From: Candidatus Polarisedimenticolaceae bacterium
GTDB taxonomy: Bacteria > Acidobacteriota > Polarisedimenticolia > Polarisedimenticolales > DASRJG01
Reading direction: 5' to 3'
Assembly: GCA_036275915.1 (NCBI GenBank)
Contig: DASUCV010000004.1
Location: 124,001 to 188,000 of the forward strand
Length of the DNA: 64,000 nt
In this document: piece after piece, positions 1 through 7,681 of the stretch
Layout: each line of letters starts with the position of its first letter
How positions within the stretch are numbered: the stretch's first letter is position 1
Position numbers and translations under genes: made by a program
The notes under the pieces: generated by a model
The model's input: the letters and a program-made list of their open reading frames with translations, nothing else
Told to the model about the DNA's origin: nothing
Database searches by the model: none

Positions 1-1333
1 CGGGGTACCGCCGGATCGGCGACGTAAAGTGGAGGTAATGCGGCGCCGCGAGGCCGAAGTGCCCCTCGTCCTCCGGCGCGTAGCGCGCCTGCTTCATCGA
101 ACGTAGGGCGAGCTGCGTGACGACGGGAAACGCAGGCAGCCCCTCCGCCTCGTCGAGCAGGCGCTGGACGTCGCCCGGCGTGATCTCCCCTCCCTTGGTG
201 CGCAGCGTGAGCCCGAGGCTCCGCGCGAACGCCGCCAGGCCGTCGATCTTGACCGGATCGGGTGCCTCGTGCACGCGGAAGAGGCACGGCACGTGGCGTG
301 ACGACATCCACGCCGCCACGGCTTCGTTGGCCGCGAGCATGAACTCCTCGATCATCCGGTGGGCCTTGTTCCGCTGCTCGACCTTGATGCCGGTCATGAC
401 CCCTTCGACATCGAGGAGGATCGTCGGCGCCGGCAGGTCGAAGTCGATGCTCCCGCGCGCGCGCCGCCGCGTCTCGAGTCGCGCACGCAGCACCTCGGCG
501 CTCCGAAGCATCGCGACGACGTCGTGCGCGATCGGAAGCCGCGTGCCGTTCCCGTCGAGCACCTCCGCGACCTGCGTGTAGGTGAGCCGCGCGGCGGAAC
601 GGATGACGCCGTCGGCGAAGCGCGTCGCGACCACGTTCCCCTTCTTGTCGTAATCGATGACCACCGACTGGACGAGCCGGTCCTCCCCCGGCCGGAGCGA
701 GCAGAGATCGTCGGCGAGGCGTTCCGGCACCATCGGGAAGACGCGGTCCGGAAAGTAGACGCTCGTCCCCCGCGCCGTCGCTTCCTTGTCGATCGGATCG
801 TTCGCCTTCACGTAATAAGACACGTCGGCGACGTGGACGTAGAGGCGGCACCCTCCGCCGGCCGCTTCCTCGACCGCGATCGCGTCGTCGAAATCGCGCG
901 CGCTCTCGCCGTCGATCGTGACCGGCGACGGCCGGTCGAACCGCTCGCGCTTCTTGAGCTCGGCTTCCGGGATCTTGCGGTCGATGCGCGCGGCGTGGAT
1001 GCGGACGCTTTCGGGAAACGTGCGACGCAGATGATGGCGGCGCGCGACGACCTCGCCGTCGACTCCCGGCGCCTCGACGTTGCCGAGCGACTCGACGATC
1101 TTCGCTTCCTCGGCGTGCTTCCTCGTCGCCGGGATCCGCGTCGCGACGACCGCGTCGCCTTCGCGCGCGTTGCCTCTCGACGTGACCGCGACTGGAGGCC
1201 CGTCATCCGCGTCGAACGGCTCGACGATCGAGCCGCGCAGGATGCCGATCAGCTCTTTCTTCGGCTCCGAACTGCGAACGGCGCGAGCGGGAGGCGCTCC
1301 GCTGCGGGCCGGCGACCTCCTCGTCTTGCGCAT
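1..1333 (-). CDS. rnr: Ribonuclease R (3'-5' exoribonuclease), 3' end outside window
   Basis: Processive RNase II/R family exonuclease that degrades structured RNA in the cytoplasm. About 444 codons are visible from an ATG at 1331-1333 (GGAG Shine-Dalgarno 7 nt upstream); the gene runs off the left edge. A basic N-terminus (MRKTRRSP) precedes a cold-shock-like OB region and then the RNB catalytic domain. The metal-binding signature DFDDAI lies near residues 147-152, and the typical string HVADVSYYV follows. Late in the visible part, LHFTSPIRRYP is the conserved RNB strand near the active site. The C-terminal S1 domain would lie beyond position 1, so RNase R rather than RNase II is inferred from the layout. 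It is divergent from the tRNA-Leu promoter. Confidence 0.93.
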   Translation of the reverse strand, partial: MRKTRRSPARSGAPPARAVRSSEPKKELIGILRGSIVEPFDADDGPPVAVTSRGNAREGDAVVATRIPATRKHAEEAKIVESLGNVEAPGVDGEVVARRHHLRRTFPESVRIHAARIDRKIPEAELKKRERFDRPSPVTIDGESARDFDDAIAVEEAAGGGCRLYVHVADVSYYVKANDPIDKEATARGTSVYFPDRVFPMVPERLADDLCSLRPGEDRLVQSVVIDYDKKGNVVATRFADGVIRSAARLTYTQVAEVLDGNGTRLPIAHDVVAMLRSAEVLRARLETRRRARGSIDFDLPAPTILLDVEGVMTGIKVEQRNKAHRMIEEFMLAANEAVAAWMSSRHVPCLFRVHEAPDPVKIDGLAAFARSLGLTLRTKGGEITPGDVQRLLDEAEGLPAFPVVTQLALRSMKQARYAPEDEGHFGLAAPHYLHFTSPIRRYP

Positions 1334-1358
1334 CGTTGCTCCGAATCTCGGGGATTTC

Positions 1359-1388
1359 TTGACACTGCTCGCGGGCGATTGGTAGTGT
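1359..1388 (+). promoter_or_regulatory. Promoter of tRNA-Leu
   Basis: A -35 hexamer TTGACA (1359-1364) is followed by an 18-bp spacer and a -10 TAGTGT (1383-1388), 14 nt before the tRNA 5' end. The same layout (TTGAC., 18 bp, TA.TCT) precedes both tRNA-Gly 5' halves elsewhere in this window, which supports a sigma-70 type reading. Confidence 0.75.
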
Positions 1389-1402
1389 AGCCGTTCGTTC
1401 TT

Positions 1403-1489
1403 GCCGAAGTGGCGGAATTGGTAGACGCGCTAGATTCAGGATCTAGTGGGCGCAAGCCTGTCGGGGTTCGAGTCCCCGCTTCGGCACCA
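1403..1489 (+). tRNA. tRNA-Leu(CAG) with encoded CCA
   Basis: An 87-nt class II tRNA. The acceptor stem gccgaag pairs with cttcggc, and a discriminator A and a genomically encoded CCA follow. The anticodon stem ctaga/tctag holds the 7-nt loop ttCAGga, so it reads CUG codons. A long variable arm and a canonical T-loop (ggttcgagtcc) are present. Its 3' portion (1434-1489) is repeated downstream at 2509-2564 and partly at 1826-1855, marking it as an integration target. Confidence 0.97.
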
Positions 1490-1551
1490 CCCCGAACGAA
1501 CTCTCTCGTTACGTCGTATGTTTTCGGTGTGGCCTTGAAGGAGGGGTCGTC

Positions 1552-1794
1552 ATGAACAACAGCGTTCGATCGTTGATGATCGCGCTCGCGATGGGCGCGG
1601 CGACGCTTGGAGCGATGAGCCTGCTGGCGCCGACGGCCTCCGCCGATCCGCGGCGGAAGATCTGCGGCGGAAAACCCGGGGGCGATGTCTGCCCGCTGGG
1701 CTACGTCTGCGTGGACTTCCCCGGCGACCACTGCGATCCGGCTCATGGCGACTCGGATTGCCCTGGCTACTGCAAGCCACAGCGGCCGCGATGA
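1552..1794 (+). CDS. Small secreted cysteine-rich protein
   Basis: An 80-residue protein with a strong Shine-Dalgarno (aaggagggg) before the ATG. Residues 1-32 form a signal peptide with a hydrophobic run ending in an A-S-A type cleavage site. The mature part of about 48 residues has six cysteines in a pattern like CGG-CPLGYVCVD-CDP-DCPGYC, which suggests a small disulfide-bonded extracellular module similar to cysteine-rich domains that occur in bacterial and eukaryotic secreted proteins. Function is unknown. It lies between two copies of the tRNA-Leu 3' end, so it may be cargo of a tRNA-targeted insertion. Confidence 0.75.
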   Translation: MNNSVRSLMIALAMGAATLGAMSLLAPTASADPRRKICGGKPGGDVCPLGYVCVDFPGDHCDPAHGDSDCPGYCKPQRPR

Positions 1795-1825
1795 GATTGA
1801 ACATGCCCCGCCGTTAGAACAGCCA

Positions 1826-1855
1826 GTCGGGGTTCGAGTCCCCGCTTCGGTACCA
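1826..1855 (+). repeat. Partial tRNA-Leu 3'-end copy (T-arm to CCA)
   Basis: Thirty nucleotides match the T-arm, acceptor 3' strand and CCA of the tRNA-Leu at 1403-1489 except for one C to T change in the acceptor. The anticodon part is absent. It lies between the cysteine-rich gene and the AlkD-like pseudogene, as expected for an internal attachment-site remnant. Confidence 0.85.
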
Positions 1856-1896
1856 CCGCCCTCTGCGGCGTCGAGCGGCGCGCGCTGTAAGAAGTC

Positions 1897-2404
1897 TCAG
1901 GCCGAGCGGTCGTCGATTGACTCCAAGATGGCCGCCGCTTCGCGCGGGCGCGTCCGTTTGACCTTTCGAAGCCCATCCCTGACGATCCACTGAGTGTGAG
2001 GATTCCTGGAGCGCGCCCAGCGAAGAGAGACTGAGCGCAAAGTCCGGGTGCTTGGTGCTCGCGTTCCGTAGGACATTCGCGACCGACTTCTTGACGTACA
2101 ACTGGGGATCCGCTCGGAGGTCCTCGAGTACGGGGCCGACCGATTGCGGATCTACCTTGACAATACCGCGCAGGCCTTCTCGCGGCACGCCGGACATTGG
2201 GGTCATCTTTTTTGCCCACCGTCGCGCTTCACGCAGCACCACGGCCGGGTGGCGCTTGCCGAGCTCGACCAGACCGGTAGCGGCTACTTCGCGCGTTTGC
2301 CGTTGGTCACTCGAAGCCAGCTTGATGAGTTCCGGCAACACGGCCTCGGGGTCCACACGGCCTCGTGTCAGGAGTGGTTTGATGTCCTCGATCTTCACGA
2401 TCAT
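1897..2404 (-). pseudogene. AlkD-like HEAT-repeat DNA alkylation repair protein, frameshifted
   Basis: Translation from the ATG at 2402-2404 gives MIVKIEDIKPLL, HEAT-like helices and the family-type segment YVKKSVANVLRNASTKHPD. After HPDFALSL the frame is lost near 2021-2033, in an agagaga run. The next frame continues in register with RWARSRNPHTQWIVRDGLR and ends at a TGA (1897-1899), which matches the C-terminal helices of AlkC/AlkD-like proteins. The whole is 508 bp, that is 169 codons plus one base, so a single inserted base explains it. Either a recent pseudogene or a sequencing error. It is shorter than typical AlkD (about 230 residues). It lies between tRNA-Leu 3'-end copies. Confidence 0.7.
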
Positions 2405-2508
2405 GACGAGCCCTATCGATCCCCCGACCTGTGGCGGTTTCTGTGGCGGAATGCAGTGTAACCCTGTGCCCAACCAGAATAAGAACGCCGTTTGGCTTGC
2501 ACCTGTGC

Positions 2509-2564
2509 ATTCAGGATCTAGTGGGCGCAAGCCTGTCGGGGTTCGAATCCCCGCTTCGGCACCA
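2509..2564 (+). repeat. Second long copy of the tRNA-Leu 3' half (att-like)
   Basis: Fifty-six nucleotides repeat 1434-1489 (anticodon loop to CCA) with one mismatch (A for G in the T-loop segment). No 5' half is present, so it is not a functional tRNA. The pair of repeats bounds about 1.0 kb and is the classic footprint of site-specific integration at a tRNA 3' end. No integrase remains. Confidence 0.9.
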
Positions 2565-2572
2565 ACCTCGAG

Positions 2573-2800
2573 CTAACGCTTCAGCGCCTGAGCCTCACTC
2601 GGCGCCTCGCTCGCAAGCGGCGCGTGCGGGAACGAGCGCGCGTTCCTGATCTTCACGACGGAGTGGTTGCCGCAGGCTTCGCAATCGAGGCGCAGGTGCG
2701 GGAACGCGGGATCGACGCCGAGGTAAGTGACGCGAATCGGCTCGTGCCCGCAGCCGCAGACGAGGCTCAGATAGCCTCCGAGCTTTCGACCTGTGATCAT
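2573..2800 (-). CDS. Small zinc-ribbon protein
   Basis: A 75-residue protein starting MITGRKLGGYLSLVCGCG. Two cysteine pairs (CGCG near residue 16 and CEAC near residue 40) form a likely zinc ribbon, and an Ala/Glu-rich tail follows. The ATG at 2798-2800 has a GAGG Shine-Dalgarno 5 nt upstream. An in-frame ATG at 2860 would add 20 residues, but it abuts the T-tract of the terminator at 2862-2892, so the shorter form is preferred. It follows the aminotransferase on the same strand but beyond that terminator. No function can be assigned. Confidence 0.6.
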   Translation of the reverse strand: MITGRKLGGYLSLVCGCGHEPIRVTYLGVDPAFPHLRLDCEACGNHSVVKIRNARSFPHAPLASEAPSEAQALKR

Positions 2801-2861
2801 TCGGACCTCGTGCCCCGGCGCAGCATACGCCCCGGTCGCGCGACGCCGAACGGTTTTCATG

Positions 2862-2892
2862 TAAAGAAAAAGAGCCGCGCGGTCGCGGCCCT
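2862..2892 (-). terminator. Rho-independent terminator after the aminotransferase gene
   Basis: On the minus strand a 9-bp GC-rich stem (agggccgcg paired with cgcggctct, one G-T pair) with a 4-nt loop is followed by a T-rich tract (ttttctttac). It lies 40 nt past the aminotransferase stop and ends transcription of the operon that starts at 6165. Confidence 0.85.
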
Positions 2893-2931
2893 TCTTCTTT
2901 CGCCTTCTTCTCGCTTCAGTCGGGAGAGGAC

Positions 2932-4113
2932 CTACGCGATCGCTTGGGCGATGCGTGCGAGCCCGTCCTCGATGCGCGCGAGCGCACAGGAGAAGGAGAG
3001 CCGAACATGATCGCGCGAGCCGAACGCCTCGCCGGGGACGACGGCGACGCGCGCGGTGTCGAGCAGCGCCTCGGCGACGTCTTGGCCGGAGCGCACGGTG
3101 CGTCCGCCGATCGAGCGACCGAACAGTGCCGACACGTTGGGAAACACATAGAAGGCGCCCGACGGCCTCACGCACGAGAAGCCGGGGAGCTTCGCGAGGC
3201 CTGCGACGATCGCGTCGCGGCGGCGCTCGAACTCCGCGGTCATCGTGCGGACGTCGTCCCCCGCCCACCGGAGCGCGACCTCGCCGGCGGCCTGCGCCAT
3301 CGCCGCGGGATGCGAGGTCGAATGGCTCTGCACGCGCCCCATCGCTTCGATCACGTCCCTCGGGCCCGCCGCATAGCCGAGTCGCCAGCCGGTCATCGCG
3401 AACGCCTTGCTCATCCCGTTGACGACGACGGTCCGCTCCTTCGCCTCCCGCGAGACGGCGGCGATGCTCGTGAAGCCCTTCCCGTCGTAGATCAGCTTCT
3501 CGTAGATCTCGTCGGCGATGATCGAGAGGCCGGCCGCGCCGGCGACGCGCGCGAGCGCGGCGAGCTCGTCACGGTCGTAGCAGGCCCCGGTGGGATTGCA
3601 GGGGTAGTTGAGGATGAGGCCCTTGGTCTTCGGGCCGATCGCTTCTTTCAGATCGTCGGGGGTCAGCTTGAACTCGCGGCTCTCCTTCGCCGTGACGACG
3701 ACCGGCGTGGCACCTGCGAGACGCACCTGCTCCGGATAGGAGACCCAGTACGGCGCGGGGATCAGGACCTCGTCGTCCGGGCCGAAGAGCGCCATCGCCG
3801 CGCAGAAGATCGAAGCCTTGGCGCCGGGAGAGACGAGGATCTCGCCCTCGCCGTACTCGAGGCCGTTGTCGTCCTTGAGCTTGCCCACGATCGCGCGGCG
3901 GAGCGGGAGCGTGCCCTCGTTCGCGGTGTAGCGCGTGACGTCGTGCGCGATCGCGTCGATCCCCGCGATCTTCGCGGCCGCCGGCGTCGGGAAGTCCGGC
4001 TCGCCCACGGAGAAGTCGAGAACGTCGATCCCGTCGGCCTGCAGCCGCTTCGCCTTCGCGTTGATCTTGAAAGTCGGCGAAAGCTCGATGCGGCCGATGC
4101 GCTCGGCGAGCAT
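2932..4113 (-). CDS. Class I PLP-dependent aminotransferase (aspartate/tyrosine type)
   Basis: A 393-residue fold-type I aminotransferase that swaps amino groups between amino acids and 2-oxo acids with pyridoxal phosphate. Visible motifs are FSVGEPDFPTP (33-43), Y-TANEG (62-67), NPTG (173-176), DEIYEKLIYDG (201-211) and the Schiff-base lysine in SKAFAMTGWRLGY (K236, with R244 for substrate carboxylate binding). Length and motifs fit the AspC/AspB subgroup, but exact substrate choice cannot be read from sequence. The ATG overlaps the stop of the upstream methyltransferase gene by one base (TGATG), so the two are translationally coupled. Confidence 0.9.
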   Translation of the reverse strand: MLAERIGRIELSPTFKINAKAKRLQADGIDVLDFSVGEPDFPTPAAAKIAGIDAIAHDVTRYTANEGTLPLRRAIVGKLKDDNGLEYGEGEILVSPGAKASIFCAAMALFGPDDEVLIPAPYWVSYPEQVRLAGATPVVVTAKESREFKLTPDDLKEAIGPKTKGLILNYPCNPTGACYDRDELAALARVAGAAGLSIIADEIYEKLIYDGKGFTSIAAVSREAKERTVVVNGMSKAFAMTGWRLGYAAGPRDVIEAMGRVQSHSTSHPAAMAQAAGEVALRWAGDDVRTMTAEFERRRDAIVAGLAKLPGFSCVRPSGAFYVFPNVSALFGRSIGGRTVRSGQDVAEALLDTARVAVVPGEAFGSRDHVRLSFSCALARIEDGLARIAQAIA

Positions 4114-4730
4114 CAACCCACCCCGGCCTTGGATGCGAGGATCTCCCGGAGCTGGTTGCGCTGGAGCTGGATCCCCTGGATCGAGAGACCGGCGAGCGCG
4201 CGCTCGATGTCGCGATTCGGATGGGTGTAGCGCCGCTTGAGATCGCCCGGCGGCTCTTCCCGGACGATGAGGTCGTCGGCGAGGAGGCGATAGCGCGGGA
4301 TCACGGCGTGCTCCGCCGGTGGCTTCTGATGCGCGAAGAGGAGGAGCTGCGCGCCGGTGCGCATCACGCGCACCAGCTCCGACCCGAACTCGACGAGGCG
4401 CTCCGGCGGAACGAAGTCGAGGATCTCCCACGCGAGCACGAGATCGCACTGGCCCGAAGGCAGCGCGATCGTGAACGGCAGCGGCGCCGACGGGCCCTCG
4501 CCCGGCTTGCTCGGTGGGATCGGATCCGGCAGCGTGATCTCGTCGACGTGGACGCGGGCGCCGCGTCCCGCGAGGTAGACGATGCTCTCGCCGCAGAGGG
4601 GACCCGCGGCGAGGATCTCCGGCTTCCCCTGCCGGAACGCGCGCGCGATCGCGCGCCCCAGCCCGCCACAGGGCTGGCCGCTCGGAGGCGGCGCCGCCTC
4701 GGACCCGGGATCTTGGGTGCCTCGCGCCAC
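4113..4730 (-). CDS. SAM-dependent methyltransferase-like protein
   Basis: A 205-residue protein with a GTG start. The order of elements suggests a Rossmann-like class I methyltransferase: an N-terminal motif (ILAAGPLCGESIVYLAGRGARVHVDEITLPDP), a central CDLVLAWEILDFVPPERL strand matching motif IV and post-motif, and a GAQLLLFAHQ strand. Glycines of motif I are partly degenerate. Substrate unknown. It lies 9 bp after the bactofilin gene and is coupled to the aminotransferase gene by a TGATG overlap. Possibly a cell-envelope or cytoskeletal partner gene, which is inference from position only. Confidence 0.65.
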   Translation of the reverse strand: MARGTQDPGSEAAPPPSGQPCGGLGRAIARAFRQGKPEILAAGPLCGESIVYLAGRGARVHVDEITLPDPIPPSKPGEGPSAPLPFTIALPSGQCDLVLAWEILDFVPPERLVEFGSELVRVMRTGAQLLLFAHQKPPAEHAVIPRYRLLADDLIVREEPPGDLKRRYTHPNRDIERALAGLSIQGIQLQRNQLREILASKAGVG

Positions 4731-4739
4731 GCGGACGGC

Positions 4740-5138
4740 CTAGACCGTTGCGGCTTTCGCCGCTCCCGCGCCGACCGGCTCCATCGCCGGCTTGGCCTGG
4801 GCCGGCGCCGTGGCCGGCTTCCGGTCCATGTCGATCGAGCCGCGGAACTTCGCGCCGTCGGCGAGGACGACCCGCGGTGCGGAGATGTCGCCGCGCATCG
4901 TGCCCGACGTCGCGACCTCGACCTTGTCGTCGGCGGTGATGTTCCCCGTGACCTCGCCCAGGACCATGACCGTCTTCGCCTGGATCTCGGCCGTGATCTT
5001 TCCGTTCGTCCCGATCGTGAGGTGATGGTCCTTGAGGAAGATCTTCCCCTCGACCTTGCCCTCGATCGTGAGGTCTTCGTTGCCGGTCAGCTCGCCCTTG
5101 ATGTGGATCGATTGCCCGATGTTCACGAACTTGTCCAT
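4740..5138 (-). CDS. Bactofilin family polymer-forming protein
   Basis: A 132-residue bactofilin: a short N-terminus, then a right-handed beta-helix core of repeated strands (GNEDLTIEGKVEGKIFL, TIGTNGKITAEIQAKTVMVLGEV, GNITADDKVEVATSGTMRGDI), and a Pro/Ala-rich tail. Bactofilins self-assemble without nucleotide into cytoskeletal filaments that scaffold envelope enzymes. The ATG at 5136-5138 has AGGAG upstream. It lies between the HEAT lipoprotein gene and a methyltransferase gene on the same strand with small gaps, so all are probably co-transcribed from upstream of 6165. Confidence 0.92.
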   Translation of the reverse strand: MDKFVNIGQSIHIKGELTGNEDLTIEGKVEGKIFLKDHHLTIGTNGKITAEIQAKTVMVLGEVTGNITADDKVEVATSGTMRGDISAPRVVLADGAKFRGSIDMDRKPATAPAQAKPAMEPVGAGAAKAATV

Positions 5139-5148
5139 CGACGGTCTC

Positions 5149-6165
5149 CTAGGAAGTTTTGGCGCCCTTGATCCGGTCGATCGCCTCGGCGGCCCGGCTG
5201 CGCACCAGGCCCTTCTTGTCCGCGAGCGCGCGCTCGAGGATGGGAACGTCCGACGGCCCACCGAGCTGGCCGAGCGCCAACGCCGCCTCGGCGCGGACGT
5301 CTTCCGGCTGGCCCTCGATGAGGAGCGTGCGCACGACGCCGAGGTGCGAGACGTCACCCGCCTTTCCCGCCGCCCACGCGAGATCGACGCGCACCATCCC
5401 CGTGGTCTCGACGCCGAGCCGCTTGACGATCGCTTGCTTCGCCTCCGCGTCGCCCGGCGCCAGCTTCGCGAGCGCGTGCGCGGCGAGGCAGCGGACCTTG
5501 TAGTACGGGTCGTCGAGCGCGCGGATGAGGGCGGGGACGCTCGACCGGTCGCCGACGTTGGCGAGGGCGAGCGCGGCGTTCGCGCGGACGAGATCCGACT
5601 CGGCGGAGAGCGCGCTCTCGAGCTTCGGCACGGCGTCCTTCTCGTGCCGCTCCGCGATGACCTTCATGACGTGGCTGCGGATCGCCTCGCTCTCGTCGGC
5701 GAGGGCGGTCCGGAGGAGCACCTGCATCGACTCGGGCCCGGGGATGTTGCCGAGCGCCTTCGCGGCGACGGTGCGGATCGTCTCGTCCGGATCTTGCAGC
5801 GCGCTCTCGAGGGCGGGCACGGCGCGCGGGTCGCCGATGAGTCCGAGGGCGCGGCAGGCCGCGATGCGCACGCCCGAGAGCGAATCGGAAGCGTAGGGGA
5901 TGATCGCGGGGACGGCGCGCGGGTCGCCGAGCGCGCCGAGGGCGCTGATGAAGTCGATGCGCACCGTCAATTCGGGGTCGTTCAGGTGAGGGACGATCTG
6001 ATCGACGCCGTCCGGCGCCTTCCGCTCGCCGAGGTGGATCGCGGCCTGCGAGCGGACGGCGGGATCGGGATCGGTGAGGCCGCCGGGGGCGCCGCGGCCC
6101 GAGCAGGCGGCCGCCGCGAGCATGGTGACGACGAGCGCGTACCTGGACTTCCGCGAAGCGAGCAT
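5149..6165 (-). CDS. HEAT-repeat lipoprotein
   Basis: A 338-residue protein with an N-terminal lipoprotein signal: a basic start MLASRKSRY, a hydrophobic run, and the lipobox LAAAAC near residues 17-22. The rest is a solenoid of about nine to ten HEAT/PBS-lyase-type repeats of roughly 31 residues (DPDPAVRSQAAIHLGERKAP, DPELTVRIDFISALGALGDPRAVPAI and so on). Such proteins usually act as protein-protein scaffolds. It is divergent from the GWxTD gene with only 43 bp between the starts, and it heads the operon with bactofilin. Confidence 0.88.
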   Translation of the reverse strand: MLASRKSRYALVVTMLAAAACSGRGAPGGLTDPDPAVRSQAAIHLGERKAPDGVDQIVPHLNDPELTVRIDFISALGALGDPRAVPAIIPYASDSLSGVRIAACRALGLIGDPRAVPALESALQDPDETIRTVAAKALGNIPGPESMQVLLRTALADESEAIRSHVMKVIAERHEKDAVPKLESALSAESDLVRANAALALANVGDRSSVPALIRALDDPYYKVRCLAAHALAKLAPGDAEAKQAIVKRLGVETTGMVRVDLAWAAGKAGDVSHLGVVRTLLIEGQPEDVRAEAALALGQLGGPSDVPILERALADKKGLVRSRAAEAIDRIKGAKTS

Positions 6166-6196
6166 CCGGCCCCCGAGCGTGATGGGAACGGCGGAT

Positions 6197-6202
6197 TATA
6201 CT
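6197..6202 (+). promoter_or_regulatory. -10 element TATACT, likely leaderless start
   Basis: TATACT ends 6 bp before the GTG at 6209, so the transcript would begin at or next to the start codon. No Shine-Dalgarno is seen before that GTG. No convincing -35 was found in the 43-bp divergent gap. Confidence 0.45.
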
Positions 6203-6208
6203 CCACGG

Positions 6209-7681
6209 GTGCGCCTCCTCCCCGCGGCCGGCCTCGCGCTCGGCGTCCTCGTCACGCACCTGGTCGCGGCCGCCGGCAGCAACAAGGACGACGTGAAGCA
6301 TTGGCTCGACGGGCCGGTGCACTACGTCATCACGCCGCAGGAGATCAAGGACTGGAAGGCGCTCAAGACCGACGCCGACCGCGTTGCCTTCGTCGAGCGG
6401 TTCTGGCGCCGCCGCGACCCGACCCCGGACACCCTCAGCAACGAGTATCGCCAGCTCTTCTGGACCCGGGTCCGCGAGGCGAACGACAAATTCCAGGACA
6501 GCTCCAAACCCGGGTGGATGACCGACCGTGGGAAGATCTACATCCTCTACGGGGCGCCCGACGACGTGAGGGACGACCCGAACGCCAAGGTCGATTCGAC
6601 GAAGACCGACAGCGCCGGCCTCATCCGCTGGGTCTACAACAGGCCGGGTGGCCGCCCCGACCTCGACCCGGTCGTCTACGTTCCGTTCGTTCGCGACGTG
6701 ACCGGCGAGTACCACGTCTCGTCCGACCCCTCGCTCGCGAGCCCATTCTTCGATCTCCACGAAGCGCAGGACCGGAAGGATGTCGGGATGGTCGCGCCCA
6801 CGAGCCGCTCGCCGCTCGGCGTGCTCCTCGACCTCGGCAAGATGCAAGAGGTGCCGCCGCAGGAGAAGTACATCCTCGACTCCGTCGAAGCGGTCGAGAC
6901 GTTCGCTTATCAGCCGCTGCCCCTCGCCGTCGACCGTTTCCGGCAAGAGAAGGGCGGGATGCTGGCCGTCGCGACCGTGGCGATTCCGGGAGAGGCGGAT
7001 TCGGCGCCACCCTCGCTCATCGCGAGGTTCGCCAAGCCTGGGAACGGCGGGACCGCGCACCTCCTCGGCGAGGGATCGTTCCGCGTCGAGGGCGAGGGGG
7101 TCGCGCGCACAGCGCAGGGGCGCGTCCAGCTCGAGCCCGGGGCGTGGGAGGTGACGGTTCTCGCCGTCGACCCATCGACCGGCGTGAGCCGAATCTACAG
7201 GGGCCGGATCGATCCGCTCCCTTCCGGCACCGGTGTCTCGGTCTCGGATACCGTCCTCGCGCGCACGATGGAGCCGCTCCCCTACGTGGCGCAGTCGAGC
7301 TACGACTCGCCCTACATCATCGGCGGGTTCCACGTCGTCCCGCGCGCCGCCGAGACGCTCGCGCGGGGTGATCCGGTCCGCGTCTTCTTCGAGATCTACG
7401 GAAGCGCGCCGCCGTACCACGTCACGTACCAGCTCGAGGGGAAGGAGACCGACGGGAGCTGGCGCGCGCTCGGGAGGCCGCAGGAGCGCGAGGCGACGAC
7501 GATCGGCCAGGGCTTCGAGCTGCCGACCGCCGCCAGCTGGCCGCTCGGCGCCTACCGTCTGAGGATCCGGGTCGTCGACGCGACGGCCGCGGCCGTCGAG
7601 ACGACGGCGCCGTTCTCTGTCGTCGAGCACGAAAACGCGGCGCCGGCCGACGCCCCGCAGCCGGTCGTCCCCAAGCCGTGA
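6209..7681 (+). CDS. GWxTD domain-containing secreted protein
   Basis: A 490-residue exported protein. Residues 1-22 form a signal peptide. The GWxTD domain follows: EIKDWKALKTDADRVAFVERFWRRRDPTP, then a long helix, then PGWMTDRGKIYILYGAPDD, with the name motif GWMTD at 102-106. The C-terminal 300 residues are beta-rich (LARTMEPLPYVAQSSYDS, RVFFEIYG), which suggests an Ig-like region. GWxTD proteins are frequent in Acidobacteriota and related phyla and their function is not established. An in-frame ATG at 6182 would add nine residues and spoil the signal peptide; the GTG is preferred. The stop overlaps the next gene (GTGA). Confidence 0.88.
   Translation: MRLLPAAGLALGVLVTHLVAAAGSNKDDVKHWLDGPVHYVITPQEIKDWKALKTDADRVAFVERFWRRRDPTPDTLSNEYRQLFWTRVREANDKFQDSSKPGWMTDRGKIYILYGAPDDVRDDPNAKVDSTKTDSAGLIRWVYNRPGGRPDLDPVVYVPFVRDVTGEYHVSSDPSLASPFFDLHEAQDRKDVGMVAPTSRSPLGVLLDLGKMQEVPPQEKYILDSVEAVETFAYQPLPLAVDRFRQEKGGMLAVATVAIPGEADSAPPSLIARFAKPGNGGTAHLLGEGSFRVEGEGVARTAQGRVQLEPGAWEVTVLAVDPSTGVSRIYRGRIDPLPSGTGVSVSDTVLARTMEPLPYVAQSSYDSPYIIGGFHVVPRAAETLARGDPVRVFFEIYGSAPPYHVTYQLEGKETDGSWRALGRPQEREATTIGQGFELPTAASWPLGAYRLRIRVVDATAAAVETTAPFSVVEHENAAPADAPQPVVPKP

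Noticed and set aside
1403-2564. A second functional tRNA-Leu at 2509-2564
   Set aside because: The acceptor 5' strand, D-arm and anticodon 5' stem are missing, so it is a partial copy.
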